This document shows, in pieces, positions 31,445 to 41,772 of a stretch of 64,000 nt of DNA. The stretch spans positions 114,710 through 178,709 of the forward strand of contig CANQUQ010000003.1 in NCBI GenBank assembly GCA_947627115.1. The letters run 5' to 3'. The stretch's first letter is position 1; each line of letters starts with the position of its first letter. Source of the DNA: an uncultured Acetatifactor sp. GTDB lineage: Bacteria > Bacillota > Clostridia > Lachnospirales > Lachnospiraceae. A program made the position numbers and the translations under genes. The notes beneath the pieces are model-generated. The model was given only the letters and a program-made list of their open reading frames with translations. It had not been told where the DNA came from and did no database searches.

Positions 31445-31914
31445 GAGAGGAGCATCGCTACGACGACATCATCCTTCTGCCCCATCCCACCTCCCGGAGT
31501 CATCCCAGAATGCCCCTGGAGGACCGCGCCGCCCAGTTTTCCCCCTTTGCCGCCCTCACCGGACACGAGGCGGCGATCCGGGAGACGGCGCGCCTGACAG
31601 ACCGATGGGCGGAGCCCGCGGAGGACGAGAGGGAATATCTGGACCTGCAGCTTTGCCGCATCCGTACGGCCCTTTCCCGCCGCCCCGACGGGGTCCCCGC
31701 AGGAGAGGACGACGAGGACCGGCTGCCCGAAGCCGTCTTCACATACTTTCAGCCGGACGAGAGAAAAGAAGGCGGCAGATATGTGACCGTGAAGGGGAGG
31801 GTAAAAAAGATAGACGAAAACGCCCGCAAGGTGATCCTTGCGGACGGAAGCGCCCTTGACACGGACCGCCTCTGTGCCGTCACGGACATCCGGCTCCGGC
31901 ACGCGCGGTCTTAA
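31441..31914 (+). CDS. YolD-like protein
   Basis: ATGA overlap with the Y-polymerase stop; YDDIILLPHPTSRSHPRMPLEDRAAQFSPFAALTGHEAAIRET is the YolD-like signature. Confidence 0.88.
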   Translation: MREEHRYDDIILLPHPTSRSHPRMPLEDRAAQFSPFAALTGHEAAIRETARLTDRWAEPAEDEREYLDLQLCRIRTALSRRPDGVPAGEDDEDRLPEAVFTYFQPDERKEGGRYVTVKGRVKKIDENARKVILADGSALDTDRLCAVTDIRLRHARS

Positions 31915-31950
31915 GAGCTGCTCTGACGAGAGGGCCGCGAAAAGCAGAGC

Positions 31951-32424
31951 CTACAGTATCGTCTCCATACCGATCTTCTGGGGCTTCATGCCGCAGCTTT
32001 CGTAAAAGCTGATGGCGGAAGGATTGCAGCTCCAGGCGTTCAGGGTCACATTATAGCAGCCCTGTTCTCTGGCATACCGCAGCACGTACTCATAGAGGGA
32101 CCTGCCCACACGCTGCCTGCGGATCTTCTCGTCCACGCAGAGATCGTCGATGTACAGCGTTCGTATGTCCGTGAGGACATTGTCGTGGGGGTGCTGCTGC
32201 ATGACACAGAACGCATAGCCCAATACCTTCTGCGCCTCATCCACCGCCACAAAAATAGGACGCTCCCCATCGGTCATCATTTCCTTTAACTGCACGTCGG
32301 TATATTTCCGGTTGTGATTTCCCTGAAACAGGTCCGGCCTGCCCATGTGGTGCACCATGCAGACCTGCTCCAGCAGGCTGTCGATCCCCGGTATATCCTG
32401 TTCTTTTGCTCTCCTGATCTCCAT
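31951..32424 (-). CDS. GNAT family N-acetyltransferase
   Basis: MEIRRAKEQDIPGIDSLLEQVC...; YIDDLCVDEKIRRQRVGRSLYEYVLRYAREQGCYNVTLNAWSCNPSAISFYESCGMKP. Confidence 0.92.
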   Translation of the reverse strand: MEIRRAKEQDIPGIDSLLEQVCMVHHMGRPDLFQGNHNRKYTDVQLKEMMTDGERPIFVAVDEAQKVLGYAFCVMQQHPHDNVLTDIRTLYIDDLCVDEKIRRQRVGRSLYEYVLRYAREQGCYNVTLNAWSCNPSAISFYESCGMKPQKIGMETIL

Positions 32425-32473
32425 GACCTCTCCCTTTCGCCGGACTGTCTTTCTCCTCCGGTCTCGCCGCGGC

Positions 32474-33403
32474 CTAACGCCTGTCCAGCGCCGCCGCGAT
32501 ATCCTCCCGCATAGCTTCCACCGCCGCTCTGGCTGCGTCCGCATAGCCCTGTTCTCCGAAACGGGCGTACTGCTCCTGCCGGTATGCCGCAATGATTCCT
32601 CTGGAGGAATTGACAATGGCCCCCAGACCGTCCTCGTTGAAGAAATGCACCAGGTCTGCGCCCTTTCCTCCCTGAGCGCCGTACCCAGGCACCAGGATAA
32701 AGGTCTCCGGCATGATCCTTCTCAGGATCCTCCCCTGCTCCGGATAGGTGGCTCCCACCACCGCGCCCACCCGGCTGTAGGAACCGGTGCCCATACACTC
32801 CTTTCCCCATTCGGCCACCTTTTCGCCCACCAGCTCGTAGAGAGGCCTCCCGTCTACAAGCCTGTCCTGAAACTCTCCGCTGCTGGGATTGGAAGTCTTC
32901 ACCAGCACGAAGATGCCCTTCTTCTCCTCATCGCACACCTTCAGAAAGGGTCTGACCCCGTCGGATCCCAGGTAGGGGTTCACCGTGGCAAAATCCTCGT
33001 CAAAACCGCTGCAGATCTTACTGCCCACCCGGACCTTTCCAAGATGTGCCGCCGCATAGGCCTCCGAGGTGGATCCGATATCTCCCCGCTTCACGTCTCC
33101 GATGACCACCAGGCCCTTTTCCTTGCAGTAGGCCACCGTCCTCTGAAATACCTCCATGCCCGGTATGCCGAACTGCTCATACATGGCGATCTGCGGCTTC
33201 ACCGCAGGAATCAGATCATATATGGCGTCCACAATGCCCTTGTTGTACTGCCAGACGGCCTCCGCCGCTCCTTCCGGCGTCTCGCCGTACTCCCTGAACG
33301 CCTTCTGCAGGATATGCTCCGGCACGAACTTCAGCATAGGATCCAGCCCCACCACAATGGGGGCGTTCGTAGATTTGATCTTTTCTATCAGTCTGTCAAT
33401 CAT
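32474..33403 (-). CDS. pyrF: Orotidine 5'-phosphate decarboxylase
   Basis: PIVVGLDPMLKFVP; KGLVVIGDVKRGDIGSTSEAYAAAHLG; FILVPGYGAQGG. Confidence 0.95.
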   Translation of the reverse strand: MIDRLIEKIKSTNAPIVVGLDPMLKFVPEHILQKAFREYGETPEGAAEAVWQYNKGIVDAIYDLIPAVKPQIAMYEQFGIPGMEVFQRTVAYCKEKGLVVIGDVKRGDIGSTSEAYAAAHLGKVRVGSKICSGFDEDFATVNPYLGSDGVRPFLKVCDEEKKGIFVLVKTSNPSSGEFQDRLVDGRPLYELVGEKVAEWGKECMGTGSYSRVGAVVGATYPEQGRILRRIMPETFILVPGYGAQGGKGADLVHFFNEDGLGAIVNSSRGIIAAYRQEQYARFGEQGYADAARAAVEAMREDIAAALDRR

Positions 33404-33597
33404 GCTTTACCTCTCCGTCATTGAAATTCCACTGAAATAAATAAATTTTATCACAGACCCCCGCCTTTCGCAACGCTTTCTTTGGCTGTTTTTACTCCCT
33501 CCGGTACTTTTGGTGTTTTTATCTTAGGAATTTTGTATATTTCTCTTGAGATTTGTGCCGTTCTATTGTACAATATTATTCATAAGATAATGTACTA

Positions 33598-35574
33598 ATG
33601 TTTCAAAGGAGAAAAGAGATGGCAGAGACAAAGCAATCATTGGTTTTTACCAACGATAACTGCATCGGCTGCAACAAGTGCACCCGCGTATGCAGTTGTG
33701 AAGGTGCCTGCGTAACAAAGGTAGCGCCTGACGGTACCACAAGGATCGAAGTGGACGGCAACCGCTGTGTGGCCTGCGGAGCATGCTTCGATGTCTGTGA
33801 GCATCATGCCAGAGAATACTACGACGACACGGAGCGCTTCTTCCACGATCTTCAGGCAGGCGAAAAAATTTCCGTACTGATCGCCCCCGCCTTCAAGGCG
33901 AACTATCCGGATGAATACGAATCCGTTCTGGGCGGCCTGAAGGAGCTGGGCGCCAACCACCTGATCAGCGTATCCTTCGGTGCAGACATCACCACCTGGG
34001 GATATCTGAACTATGTCCAGCAGCACAATTTCGTGGGCGGAATTTCCCAGCCCTGCCCCGCGGTGGTAAGGTATATCGAACACTACACGCCGGAGCTGAT
34101 CCCGAAGCTCTTTCCGGTACAGAGCCCCCTGATGTGTGCGGCGATCTACGCGCGCAACGAGATGAAGATCACGGATAAGCTGGCCTTCATCAGCCCCTGT
34201 ATCGCAAAGAAAATGGAGATAGAGGATCCCAATAACCACGGCATCGTCAACTACAACGTGACCTTCGACCATCTGATGAAATACGTTCATGAGCACCATA
34301 TCAAGGGCGCCCTGAAATCCGACGAGATCGAGTACGGTCTCGGATCCATCTACCCCATGCCCGGCGGTCTGAAGGAAAATGTATACTGGTTCCTGGGCGA
34401 AAGCGTCTTCATCCGTCAGGTGGAGGGCGAAAAGCATATGTACCATTATCTGGAGGAGAACAAAAAGCGCATTGCGAACGGACAGACGCCCTACCTGTTC
34501 ATCGACGCGCTGAACTGTTCCTCCGGCTGCATCTACGGCACCGGCTGCGACGCAGATAAGACCGATAATGACGACGTGCTCTGCAGCCTGCTGCGGATCA
34601 GGGAGGCCTCCAAGAAAAACAATGCCTCCAGCGCCTGGTCCAAAAAGCTCTCTCCCGAAAAGCGCTTAAAGAACCTGAACAAGCAGTTCAAGAACCTGCG
34701 TCTGGAGGATTATCTGCGGGGCTACACCGACCGCTCTGCGGAATGCAGGCGGAAAACCCCTACCGCCGCTGAGGAGGATGCGATCTTTAAAGAGATGATG
34801 AAATTCACCGCCGTCGAGCGCAGCATCAACTGCTCCTGCTGCGGATATGACTCCTGTAAGCAGATGGCGGACGCGATCTTCAACGGCTTCAGCCGCAAGG
34901 AGAACTGCATCTACTACATCAAGAAGGAAGTGGAGCTGCAGGGCGAGGAATCCCGCAAGCTGGCAGAGCAGCTGGAGCAGGATACCGTGGCCATGCAGAA
35001 GCAGAAGGATCTGATCCTGGAGACCATACACAGCATCAACGAAGAGTTCTCCAATCTGTACCAGTTCGTGGACGACATGGCTGCCGGGAACGACAGCAAC
35101 GCCAATGAAAGCACCGGTATCTCCTGCGATATCGTTGAGGTATCCAATTTCTGCGAGGTCCTGGCCAAGGCGATGGATGCCATCCGGGACGTGCTGCAGG
35201 AACTGGTGAACAACAACAACGAGGTGGTCAGCATTGCCAGCCAGACCAACCTGCTGGCGCTGAACGCCAGCATCGAAGCCGCCCGTGCCGGTGAGGCCGG
35301 AAGAGGCTTCGCCGTTGTTGCAGGGGAGATCAACAGCCTGGCGGCCAACTCCCGTGAGACGGCCAACCGGAGCAATGAGAGCCAGAGTAAGATCATGGAT
35401 GCCATCAATAAGATCATCGGCGACACCAACACGCTGCGCGACACGATCTCCGCAGTGAACGGAAGGGCCCAGAATCTGGCGGCATCCACCGAAGAGATCG
35501 CCGCGTCCGTGGCCATGGTGCTTCAGGCCGCCAACAGCGTCCGCGAGAAGCTGAAGGTTCTGGAGGATCTGTAA
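33598..35574 (+). CDS. [FeFe]-hydrogenase-like sensor: 2x[4Fe-4S] ferredoxin + H-cluster-like domain + Fe-S domain + methyl-accepting chemotaxis signalling domain
   Basis: [23 protein letters not shown]1-like [13 protein letters not shown]2-like [13 protein letters not shown]3-like [33 protein letters not shown] hairpin [31 protein letters not shown]. No TM segment evident. Confidence 0.92.
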   Translation: MFQRRKEMAETKQSLVFTNDNCIGCNKCTRVCSCEGACVTKVAPDGTTRIEVDGNRCVACGACFDVCEHHAREYYDDTERFFHDLQAGEKISVLIAPAFKANYPDEYESVLGGLKELGANHLISVSFGADITTWGYLNYVQQHNFVGGISQPCPAVVRYIEHYTPELIPKLFPVQSPLMCAAIYARNEMKITDKLAFISPCIAKKMEIEDPNNHGIVNYNVTFDHLMKYVHEHHIKGALKSDEIEYGLGSIYPMPGGLKENVYWFLGESVFIRQVEGEKHMYHYLEENKKRIANGQTPYLFIDALNCSSGCIYGTGCDADKTDNDDVLCSLLRIREASKKNNASSAWSKKLSPEKRLKNLNKQFKNLRLEDYLRGYTDRSAECRRKTPTAAEEDAIFKEMMKFTAVERSINCSCCGYDSCKQMADAIFNGFSRKENCIYYIKKEVELQGEESRKLAEQLEQDTVAMQKQKDLILETIHSINEEFSNLYQFVDDMAAGNDSNANESTGISCDIVEVSNFCEVLAKAMDAIRDVLQELVNNNNEVVSIASQTNLLALNASIEAARAGEAGRGFAVVAGEINSLAANSRETANRSNESQSKIMDAINKIIGDTNTLRDTISAVNGRAQNLAASTEEIAASVAMVLQAANSVREKLKVLEDL

Positions 35575-35590
35575 TTACATAACCGACACA

Positions 35591-35627
35591 AAAACCGCTC
35601 AGTTCAAACAACTGAGCGGTTTTCTTT
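35591..35627 (+). terminator. Rho-independent terminator
   Basis: aaaccgctcagttcaaacaactgagcggttttctttg. Confidence 0.85.
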
Positions 35628-35703
35628 GTCTTTGTATTCGTCCGCCGGCACGGCGTCGGAGGGCGGCACCTCTCCCGGCCTCCTGCGCTCAGGGCGCTGT
35701 CTC

Positions 35704-38094
35704 TCAGGACATCGCCACTGCCGTCAGATCTTCAGCATATTTTTTGATATTGGATGCATTGACATATTTTTTATGGCTCTCACCGTCCACGACCACCAGC
35801 GTAGGCGCCTGCATCACGCCGTACCTCGCGGCCAGCTCCATGTTCTCCTCCGCATCAATGACCACATAGGGCACATCCTTCAGATATTCCTTGGCGAGCT
35901 TGCAGTTGGGACAGGTCTTGGTCGTAAACAGATATCTCACGTTCTGCGGCTGCTCCACGCTGACCTCCACATCCTCCGCAAAGTTGGACAGTGTCACGAC
36001 GCTTCTGGCAGGACGCTTCAGAACAGAATTTGCGATGTCATACTCTGTGCGGTTCGCATACTCCTGCAGCTTGCCGTCATTCCAATTCTGTACCGGCCGA
36101 TAGTAGCCTGTGATACGGCTGTAGACCTCCGTCTTGGCCCCGCAGTGAGGACACGTCTTCACTTCCCCGGCCAAATAGCCGTGATCTCTGCATATGGAAT
36201 AGGTAGGCGACAGAGTGTAGTATGGCAGCTTGTAATTATGTGCAATGGTACGTACCAGCGACGCCGCAGCCTTCCAGTCGGGCAGCTTCTCACCCAGAAA
36301 AGCGTGGAACACGGTGCCGGAGGTGTACAGGGTCTGCAGTTCATCCTGAATATCCAGAGCATCAAAGATATCCGTGGTATAGTCCACCGGCAGATGAGAG
36401 GAATTGGTATAGTAAGGAGTATCTCCCGGTCTGCCCGCAGTCTTGATGGCAGGGAACTGCTTCCTGTCGTGCTTCGCCAGACGGTACGAAGTACTCTCCG
36501 CCGGAGTTGCCTCCAGATTATACAGATCACCGTACTGCTCCTGGTAATCGGACAGACGGTTCCTCATATGATTCAGCACCTCCACCGCGAATTCCTGGGT
36601 CTTTCTGCTGGTCATATCCTCTCTCAGCCAGTTGGCATTGAGGCCCGCCTCATTCATGCCCACCAGTCCGATGGTGGAAAAATGGTTGTCAAAGGAACCC
36701 AGATATCTTTTGGTGTAAGGATAGAGGCCCTCATCCAAAAGCCTGGTGATCACGCCCCTCTTGATCTTCAGGGAGCGGGCGGCGATATCCATCATATGAT
36801 TCAGCCTTGCGTAAAACTCATCCTTGTTTGCAGAAAGGTACGCGATCCTGGGCAGATTGATCGTCACAACGCCCACGCTTCCCGTGCTCTCACCGGAGCC
36901 GAAGAATCCGCCGGTCTTTTTTCTCAATTCGCGCAGATCCAGACGCAAGCGGCAGCACATACTGCGCACGTCGCTGGGCTGCATATCGGAATTGATATAG
37001 TTGGAGAAGTAAGGCGTGCCGTACTTTGCCGTCATCTCAAAGAGCAGCCTGTTGTTCTCCGTATCGGACCAGTCGAAATCTTTGGTGATGGAATAGGTAG
37101 GGATCGGATACTGAAAACCTCTGCCGTTGGAGTCCCCCTCGATCATGGTCTCAATGAACGCCTTATTGACCATGTCCATCTCCTTCTTGCAGTCCTTGTA
37201 TTTGAAAGGCATCTCCTCGCCGCCGACAATGGCAGGCAGCTCCGCAAGATCGTCAGGCACGGTCCAGTCCAGCGTAATGTTGGAGAAAGGCGCCTGGGTG
37301 CCCCAGCGGCTGGGAGTGTTCACTCCGTAGATAAATGCCTCGATACACTTTTTCACATCATAATAGCTTAAATTGTCTACCTTCACAAAGGGCGCCAGAT
37401 AGGTGTCAAAGGAGGAAAACGCCTGTGCGCCTGCCCACTCGTTCTGCATGATTCCCAAAAAGTTCACCATCTGGTTGCACAAAACGGAAAGATGCTTCGC
37501 AGGTGCCGATGTGATCTTGCCGGTGATACCGCCCAGCCCCTCCTGGATCAGCTGCTTCAGAGACCAGCCGGCACAGTAACCGGTGAGCATGGACAGGTCA
37601 TGGATATGGATATCGGCATTTCTGTGGGCATCCGCGATCTCCTGATCGTAGATCTCGGACAGCCAGTAGTTTGCCGTCACGGCGCCGGAATTGCTCAAGA
37701 TCAGGCCGCCTACAGAGTATGTGACCGTAGAATTTTCCTTGACACGCCAATCCTCCACCTTCACGTAGCTGTTGACCACATCCTTGTAGTCCAGGATAGT
37801 GGATGTCATGGTCCGCATCTTTTCACGCTGTTTGCGATAGAGGATATAGGCCTTGGCGACCTCCTCATAGCCCGCCTGTCCCAGCACTTTTTCCACGCTG
37901 TCCTGGATATCCTCCACCTGAATGCCGCCGTCCTTTACCTTGTCCTGAAAGTCAGCGGTCACCCGCAGCGCAAGCAAATCTATGATGTCGTTGGTGTAGC
38001 TCATCTGTGTGGCAGTGAATGCCTTCATGATCGCATCGTTGATCTTGGTCAAAGTAAATTCGGCTCTGTCCCCATTTCTTTTGATTACCTGCAT
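35704..38094 (-). CDS. nrdD: Anaerobic ribonucleoside-triphosphate reductase with ATP-cone and C-terminal thioredoxin/glutaredoxin-like domain
   Basis: MQVIKRNGDRAEFTLTKINDAIMKAF ATP-cone; CPHCGAKTEVYSRITGYYRPVQNWNDGK; C-terminal RYLFTTKTCPNCKLAKEYLKDVPYVVIDAEENMELAARYGVMQAPTLVVVDG. Confidence 0.94.
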   Translation of the reverse strand: MQVIKRNGDRAEFTLTKINDAIMKAFTATQMSYTNDIIDLLALRVTADFQDKVKDGGIQVEDIQDSVEKVLGQAGYEEVAKAYILYRKQREKMRTMTSTILDYKDVVNSYVKVEDWRVKENSTVTYSVGGLILSNSGAVTANYWLSEIYDQEIADAHRNADIHIHDLSMLTGYCAGWSLKQLIQEGLGGITGKITSAPAKHLSVLCNQMVNFLGIMQNEWAGAQAFSSFDTYLAPFVKVDNLSYYDVKKCIEAFIYGVNTPSRWGTQAPFSNITLDWTVPDDLAELPAIVGGEEMPFKYKDCKKEMDMVNKAFIETMIEGDSNGRGFQYPIPTYSITKDFDWSDTENNRLLFEMTAKYGTPYFSNYINSDMQPSDVRSMCCRLRLDLRELRKKTGGFFGSGESTGSVGVVTINLPRIAYLSANKDEFYARLNHMMDIAARSLKIKRGVITRLLDEGLYPYTKRYLGSFDNHFSTIGLVGMNEAGLNANWLREDMTSRKTQEFAVEVLNHMRNRLSDYQEQYGDLYNLEATPAESTSYRLAKHDRKQFPAIKTAGRPGDTPYYTNSSHLPVDYTTDIFDALDIQDELQTLYTSGTVFHAFLGEKLPDWKAAASLVRTIAHNYKLPYYTLSPTYSICRDHGYLAGEVKTCPHCGAKTEVYSRITGYYRPVQNWNDGKLQEYANRTEYDIANSVLKRPARSVVTLSNFAEDVEVSVEQPQNVRYLFTTKTCPNCKLAKEYLKDVPYVVIDAEENMELAARYGVMQAPTLVVVDGESHKKYVNASNIKKYAEDLTAVAMS

Positions 38095-38372
38095 TTTCCC
38101 TCATACCTTTCCATAAGTAATAAATAAAAAGTAATAAAAAGACGGCTTTGCATTTTATTGTATCACTATGATTGATAAAAGTCAACGGTATATACAAGAT
38201 ATGGGGGTCTTTTTTCGCAGTACGCATAATATATTGTGGGTGCTGTCTGAAATAAGAGAAAAATAACGACAATTTCGTGAAATTAGCTTTTGTAAATTTT
38301 TTACTGTATTTTCCTTGGTTTTATAAAATAGTATTTCAGAAATTGTGAAACACTCTAAAATATAGTTTAGCT

Positions 38373-38783
38373 TTGATAAACAGTCACATCGAACAAAGGA
38401 CGGTAATTGACGTGAAGGTTGGAGAAATTCTTGCGATGCTCCGCAGAGAAAGGAATCTTGGACAAAAGGAGTTGGCCGCCTATCTGAATCTATCTACGGG
38501 CACCATCTCCAATTACGAGAACAGCGTGCACTCGCCGGACCTGGACACCCTGTGCAGGCTGGCGGATTTCTTCGGCGTCACCACGGATTATCTCCTGAAC
38601 CGCACCGAGCTGCGCTACGACCTAAAGAAAATGAACCAGCATGTAAGCAGGGAATACACCTTGTCCGAGGTGATGGACATCATACTGGCCTGCAATGCCG
38701 GTTCGATCAATCATCTGATGGAATATGCTCTTTTCCTCAAATCCAAACAGAACGAACAGAATACCAGGCACAAGCCGAGCTGA
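38373..38783 (+). CDS. XRE family HTH transcriptional regulator
   Basis: VGEILAMLRRERNLGQKELAAYLNLSTGTISNYENSVHSPDLDTLCRLADFFGVTTDYLL. Confidence 0.93.
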   Translation: MINSHIEQRTVIDVKVGEILAMLRRERNLGQKELAAYLNLSTGTISNYENSVHSPDLDTLCRLADFFGVTTDYLLNRTELRYDLKKMNQHVSREYTLSEVMDIILACNAGSINHLMEYALFLKSKQNEQNTRHKPS

Positions 38784-38795
38784 CCTTCCCTGCTC

Positions 38796-39851
38796 CTATC
38801 TGGTGCTGAGAAAATCATGCTCTCTTGCCGCCTGCGCATCGTCAGGATAATTCCTCAGATAATTATCCAGGAGCGCGTAGGCTTTTTCGTATTCGCCCAG
38901 ATATTCATACGCTACGATCTCATTGAAGGACAACGTCTGCACCATATCACTGTCCTCCAGCTGCATCCCGGCCTGAAATGCCTCCAGCGCCTTCTGATAG
39001 TCGCCCTTTGCCATTTCGCAAAGTCCCAGCTGGTTGTACAGCTCGGCGCTGCCCTCATAGCTGTTCAGATAACCGGTATACACGTTGGACGCATAGTTAT
39101 AATCTCCGGTCGCTTCGTAGGCCCTGCCCAGATACAGATAGCTCTCCTCGCCGCCCTTCTCCGTGGCCTGCTCCAGCGCCAGATATGCTTTCTCATATTC
39201 TCCCAGATAGTAGTAGATCCGGCCAATACAAAAATTGTCCATCTTTTTGCCGCCGGTCTCCAGCGCAGTCCTCAGATATTCCTGCCCGACGGACTCATAC
39301 CCAAAGTGCTCCAGAACCTTGTAGATCTCTATCAGCCTGTCGTAATTGGCCGGTTCCATGGCCAGAGCCTTGTCAAAATCCTCCTTGGCCTCCGGGAAAT
39401 CCGACAGGTTCATCCTGACATTTCCCCGCAGGAAATAAGCATCCGCTTCGTTCTGCCGCAGAGCCAGAATGGCATTGTAGGTCTCCTCCGCCTCGCTGTA
39501 CCGGCCGCTCTTGCAGTAGGCCGCCGCCATATAATAGTTCAGGTCAAAGTCCATGTTCTCCACCAGGCCATTGCTGCCGGAAAGCGCGGACTGAAAGCTC
39601 TCTATCGCTTGGTCATACTCGGCGAGCCCCATATAGGCGATCCCTCTGGCGCGGTCGATGGACCTGCCGTCCTCGCCGCCCTCCTCCGCCGCATCCAGAT
39701 CGGCGAGCGCCCCCTGATAGTCAAAGCTCTGGATCCGCTCGACCGCGCTCTGCGTCTTCTCTCCCGCCTGCCCGCAGCCGGCGAGCATCCCCGCGGCCAA
39801 AAGACACAGCGCAGTAATATGTATTTTTTTCAGGTTCGTACACAATCGCAT
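38796..39851 (-). CDS. TPR-repeat lipoprotein
   Basis: Lipobox LLAAGMLAGCGQ; repeated TPR motifs (ARGIAYMGLAEYDQAIESFQSAL etc.). Start reset to MRLCTNLKK. Confidence 0.88.
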   Translation of the reverse strand: MRLCTNLKKIHITALCLLAAGMLAGCGQAGEKTQSAVERIQSFDYQGALADLDAAEEGGEDGRSIDRARGIAYMGLAEYDQAIESFQSALSGSNGLVENMDFDLNYYMAAAYCKSGRYSEAEETYNAILALRQNEADAYFLRGNVRMNLSDFPEAKEDFDKALAMEPANYDRLIEIYKVLEHFGYESVGQEYLRTALETGGKKMDNFCIGRIYYYLGEYEKAYLALEQATEKGGEESYLYLGRAYEATGDYNYASNVYTGYLNSYEGSAELYNQLGLCEMAKGDYQKALEAFQAGMQLEDSDMVQTLSFNEIVAYEYLGEYEKAYALLDNYLRNYPDDAQAAREHDFLSTR

Positions 39852-39870
39852 GTTTTCTCGCCGCCTGTAC

Positions 39871-40320
39871 TTATTGTTCCGCCTCCTCAAGCTGGGAGGT
39901 ACAGTGGGGACATCTTGTTGCGTCAAGAGCGATATCGCTCTTGCAGAAAGGGCACTTTTTTGTAGTGGGCGCCGGCTCTTCCTCATGGCTGAGCTTGCTG
40001 CTGATGCTGTTGATGCCCTTAAGCAGCAGAAAGATCACAAGGGCCGTGATAAGGAAATTTATGACCGCCGTGATAAAATTTCCGTAGTACAGGACCGGAG
40101 CAGCCTCGCCTTTTCCCAGTACCACATACAGATTTGAAAAATCCGTGCCCCCGAAAATGCCGAGCACCGGGGCAAGAATATCTTCGTTCAGCGAGGTGAC
40201 GATCGCGGTGAACGCGCCGCCCACGATAACGCCTACCGCCATGTCCATCACATTGCCGCGCATGATAAATTTCTTGAATTCGGCCATAAAGCCTTTGCCT
40301 TTTTCTTTCTTGTCGCTCAT
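39871..40320 (-). CDS. mscL: Large-conductance mechanosensitive channel MscL
   Basis: [44 protein letters not shown], plus C-terminal zinc-ribbon [18 protein letters not shown]. Confidence 0.95.
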   Translation of the reverse strand: MSDKKEKGKGFMAEFKKFIMRGNVMDMAVGVIVGGAFTAIVTSLNEDILAPVLGIFGGTDFSNLYVVLGKGEAAPVLYYGNFITAVINFLITALVIFLLLKGINSISSKLSHEEEPAPTTKKCPFCKSDIALDATRCPHCTSQLEEAEQ

Positions 40321-40550
40321 TTGTATTCTCCTTCTTATGACGTTCAGGGCCGCGCCGGCATGTCCGGCCGGACTGTATCTATTATCTTACCACAACAGAC
40401 CTGTGTAAACAAGAGTCCCCGTCCACTTTTCAAAAAAGGAAAGTTATGATACAATGCTCACACACAAGAACAGAGATGAAGGCCTGAAGGCTAAAATTTT
40501 CAGGCCGTTATGAAATGGCCGCTGAAGCAGCGACAGAATGAGAGGAACAC

Positions 40551-41705
40551 ATGACAAAACAGGAAATTGCAGAGATCAAAAAGCTCCTTACCCCCAAAAG
40601 ATGCTCCATCACCCGTATCTGCGGCTGCTACGTGGACGGCGAGAAAAACAAAAAGACTGAGTTGAAGCAGGCCTTTCTGGCCCTTCCCGAAGAGGAGATG
40701 TTCAAATATTTTGAGATCTTCCGCAAGACCCTTTCCGGCAGTCTCGGCAAAAATCTGATGACTCTGGAATTCCCGCTCTCCAGCGAGGACAGCGGCGGCA
40801 CCCAGGATTTTCTCCTTCGGCTTCGGGACAGCAGGCTGAAGGACGATATCCTGCTGGAGGAATTCTACGACCGCATCATAGACCATTACGAATACGTGGG
40901 CAATTATCTGATCCTGGTCGTCCACGACGCATACGACGTTCCGGGCCGCGCTCTGGACGGCATGGAGATGGAGGATGCCTCCGACGAGGTGTATGAGTAC
41001 ATACTGGCCTGCATCTGTCCCGTGGAGCTTTCCAAGCCGGGCTTGAGCTACGACGCTGCGGAAAACACCTTCCGGAACCGCATCCGGGACTGGGTGGTAG
41101 GGCTGCCCGACTCCGGCTTCCTCTTCCCCGCCTTCAACGACAGATGCGCCGACATTCACAGCACCTTATATTACACCAGGGATCCGGAGGAGCTGAAGGA
41201 CAGCCTCGTGGAGCAGCTTCTGGGCTGTCCCCTTCCCCTGTCCGCCGGGAACCAGAGGGAGACCTTCCAGACTCTGGTGGAGGAGACACTGGGAGCGGAC
41301 TGCGAATTTGAGACCGTGAAGAACATTCATGACAGGCTGAACGAAATGGCCGAGGAACACAAGGACGAGCCCCAGCCCCTGATGCTGGACAAGAACGAAG
41401 TGAAGACCATCTTGGCAGACAGCGGCGTCTCCGACCGCCGGCTGGAGCAGTTCGAACGCCGCTACGACGAGACCGCCGGGGAGTCTACATCCCTTTTCGC
41501 CGGCAACGTGATGAATACCAAGACCTTTGAGGTCAAGACGCCCGACGTGGTCATCAAGGTAAACCCGGAGCGGACGGACCTGATAGAGACAAAGATCATC
41601 AACGGCCGGGAATGCCTGGTGATCGAACTTGGCGGGAATGTGGAGGTGAACGGGATCACGGTGCGCCCCGGCGGAGCCGACGGCGCGGAGGAGGAAGAGC
41701 TGTAG
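40551..41705 (+). CDS. DUF4317 family protein
   Basis: MTKQEIAEIKKLLTPKRCSITRICGCYVDGEKNKKTELKQAFLALPEEEMFKY. Confidence 0.85.
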   Translation: MTKQEIAEIKKLLTPKRCSITRICGCYVDGEKNKKTELKQAFLALPEEEMFKYFEIFRKTLSGSLGKNLMTLEFPLSSEDSGGTQDFLLRLRDSRLKDDILLEEFYDRIIDHYEYVGNYLILVVHDAYDVPGRALDGMEMEDASDEVYEYILACICPVELSKPGLSYDAAENTFRNRIRDWVVGLPDSGFLFPAFNDRCADIHSTLYYTRDPEELKDSLVEQLLGCPLPLSAGNQRETFQTLVEETLGADCEFETVKNIHDRLNEMAEEHKDEPQPLMLDKNEVKTILADSGVSDRRLEQFERRYDETAGESTSLFAGNVMNTKTFEVKTPDVVIKVNPERTDLIETKIINGRECLVIELGGNVEVNGITVRPGGADGAEEEEL

Positions 41706-41772
41706 ACCTGCGGGACGGTCGGACCCTTCCGGCAGGGCCGCACCGTTTCCGTTTTCTCCGCCACATTTTCTC

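Noticed and set aside
35626-37371. 581-aa plus-strand ORF
   Set aside because: Antisense to nrdD.
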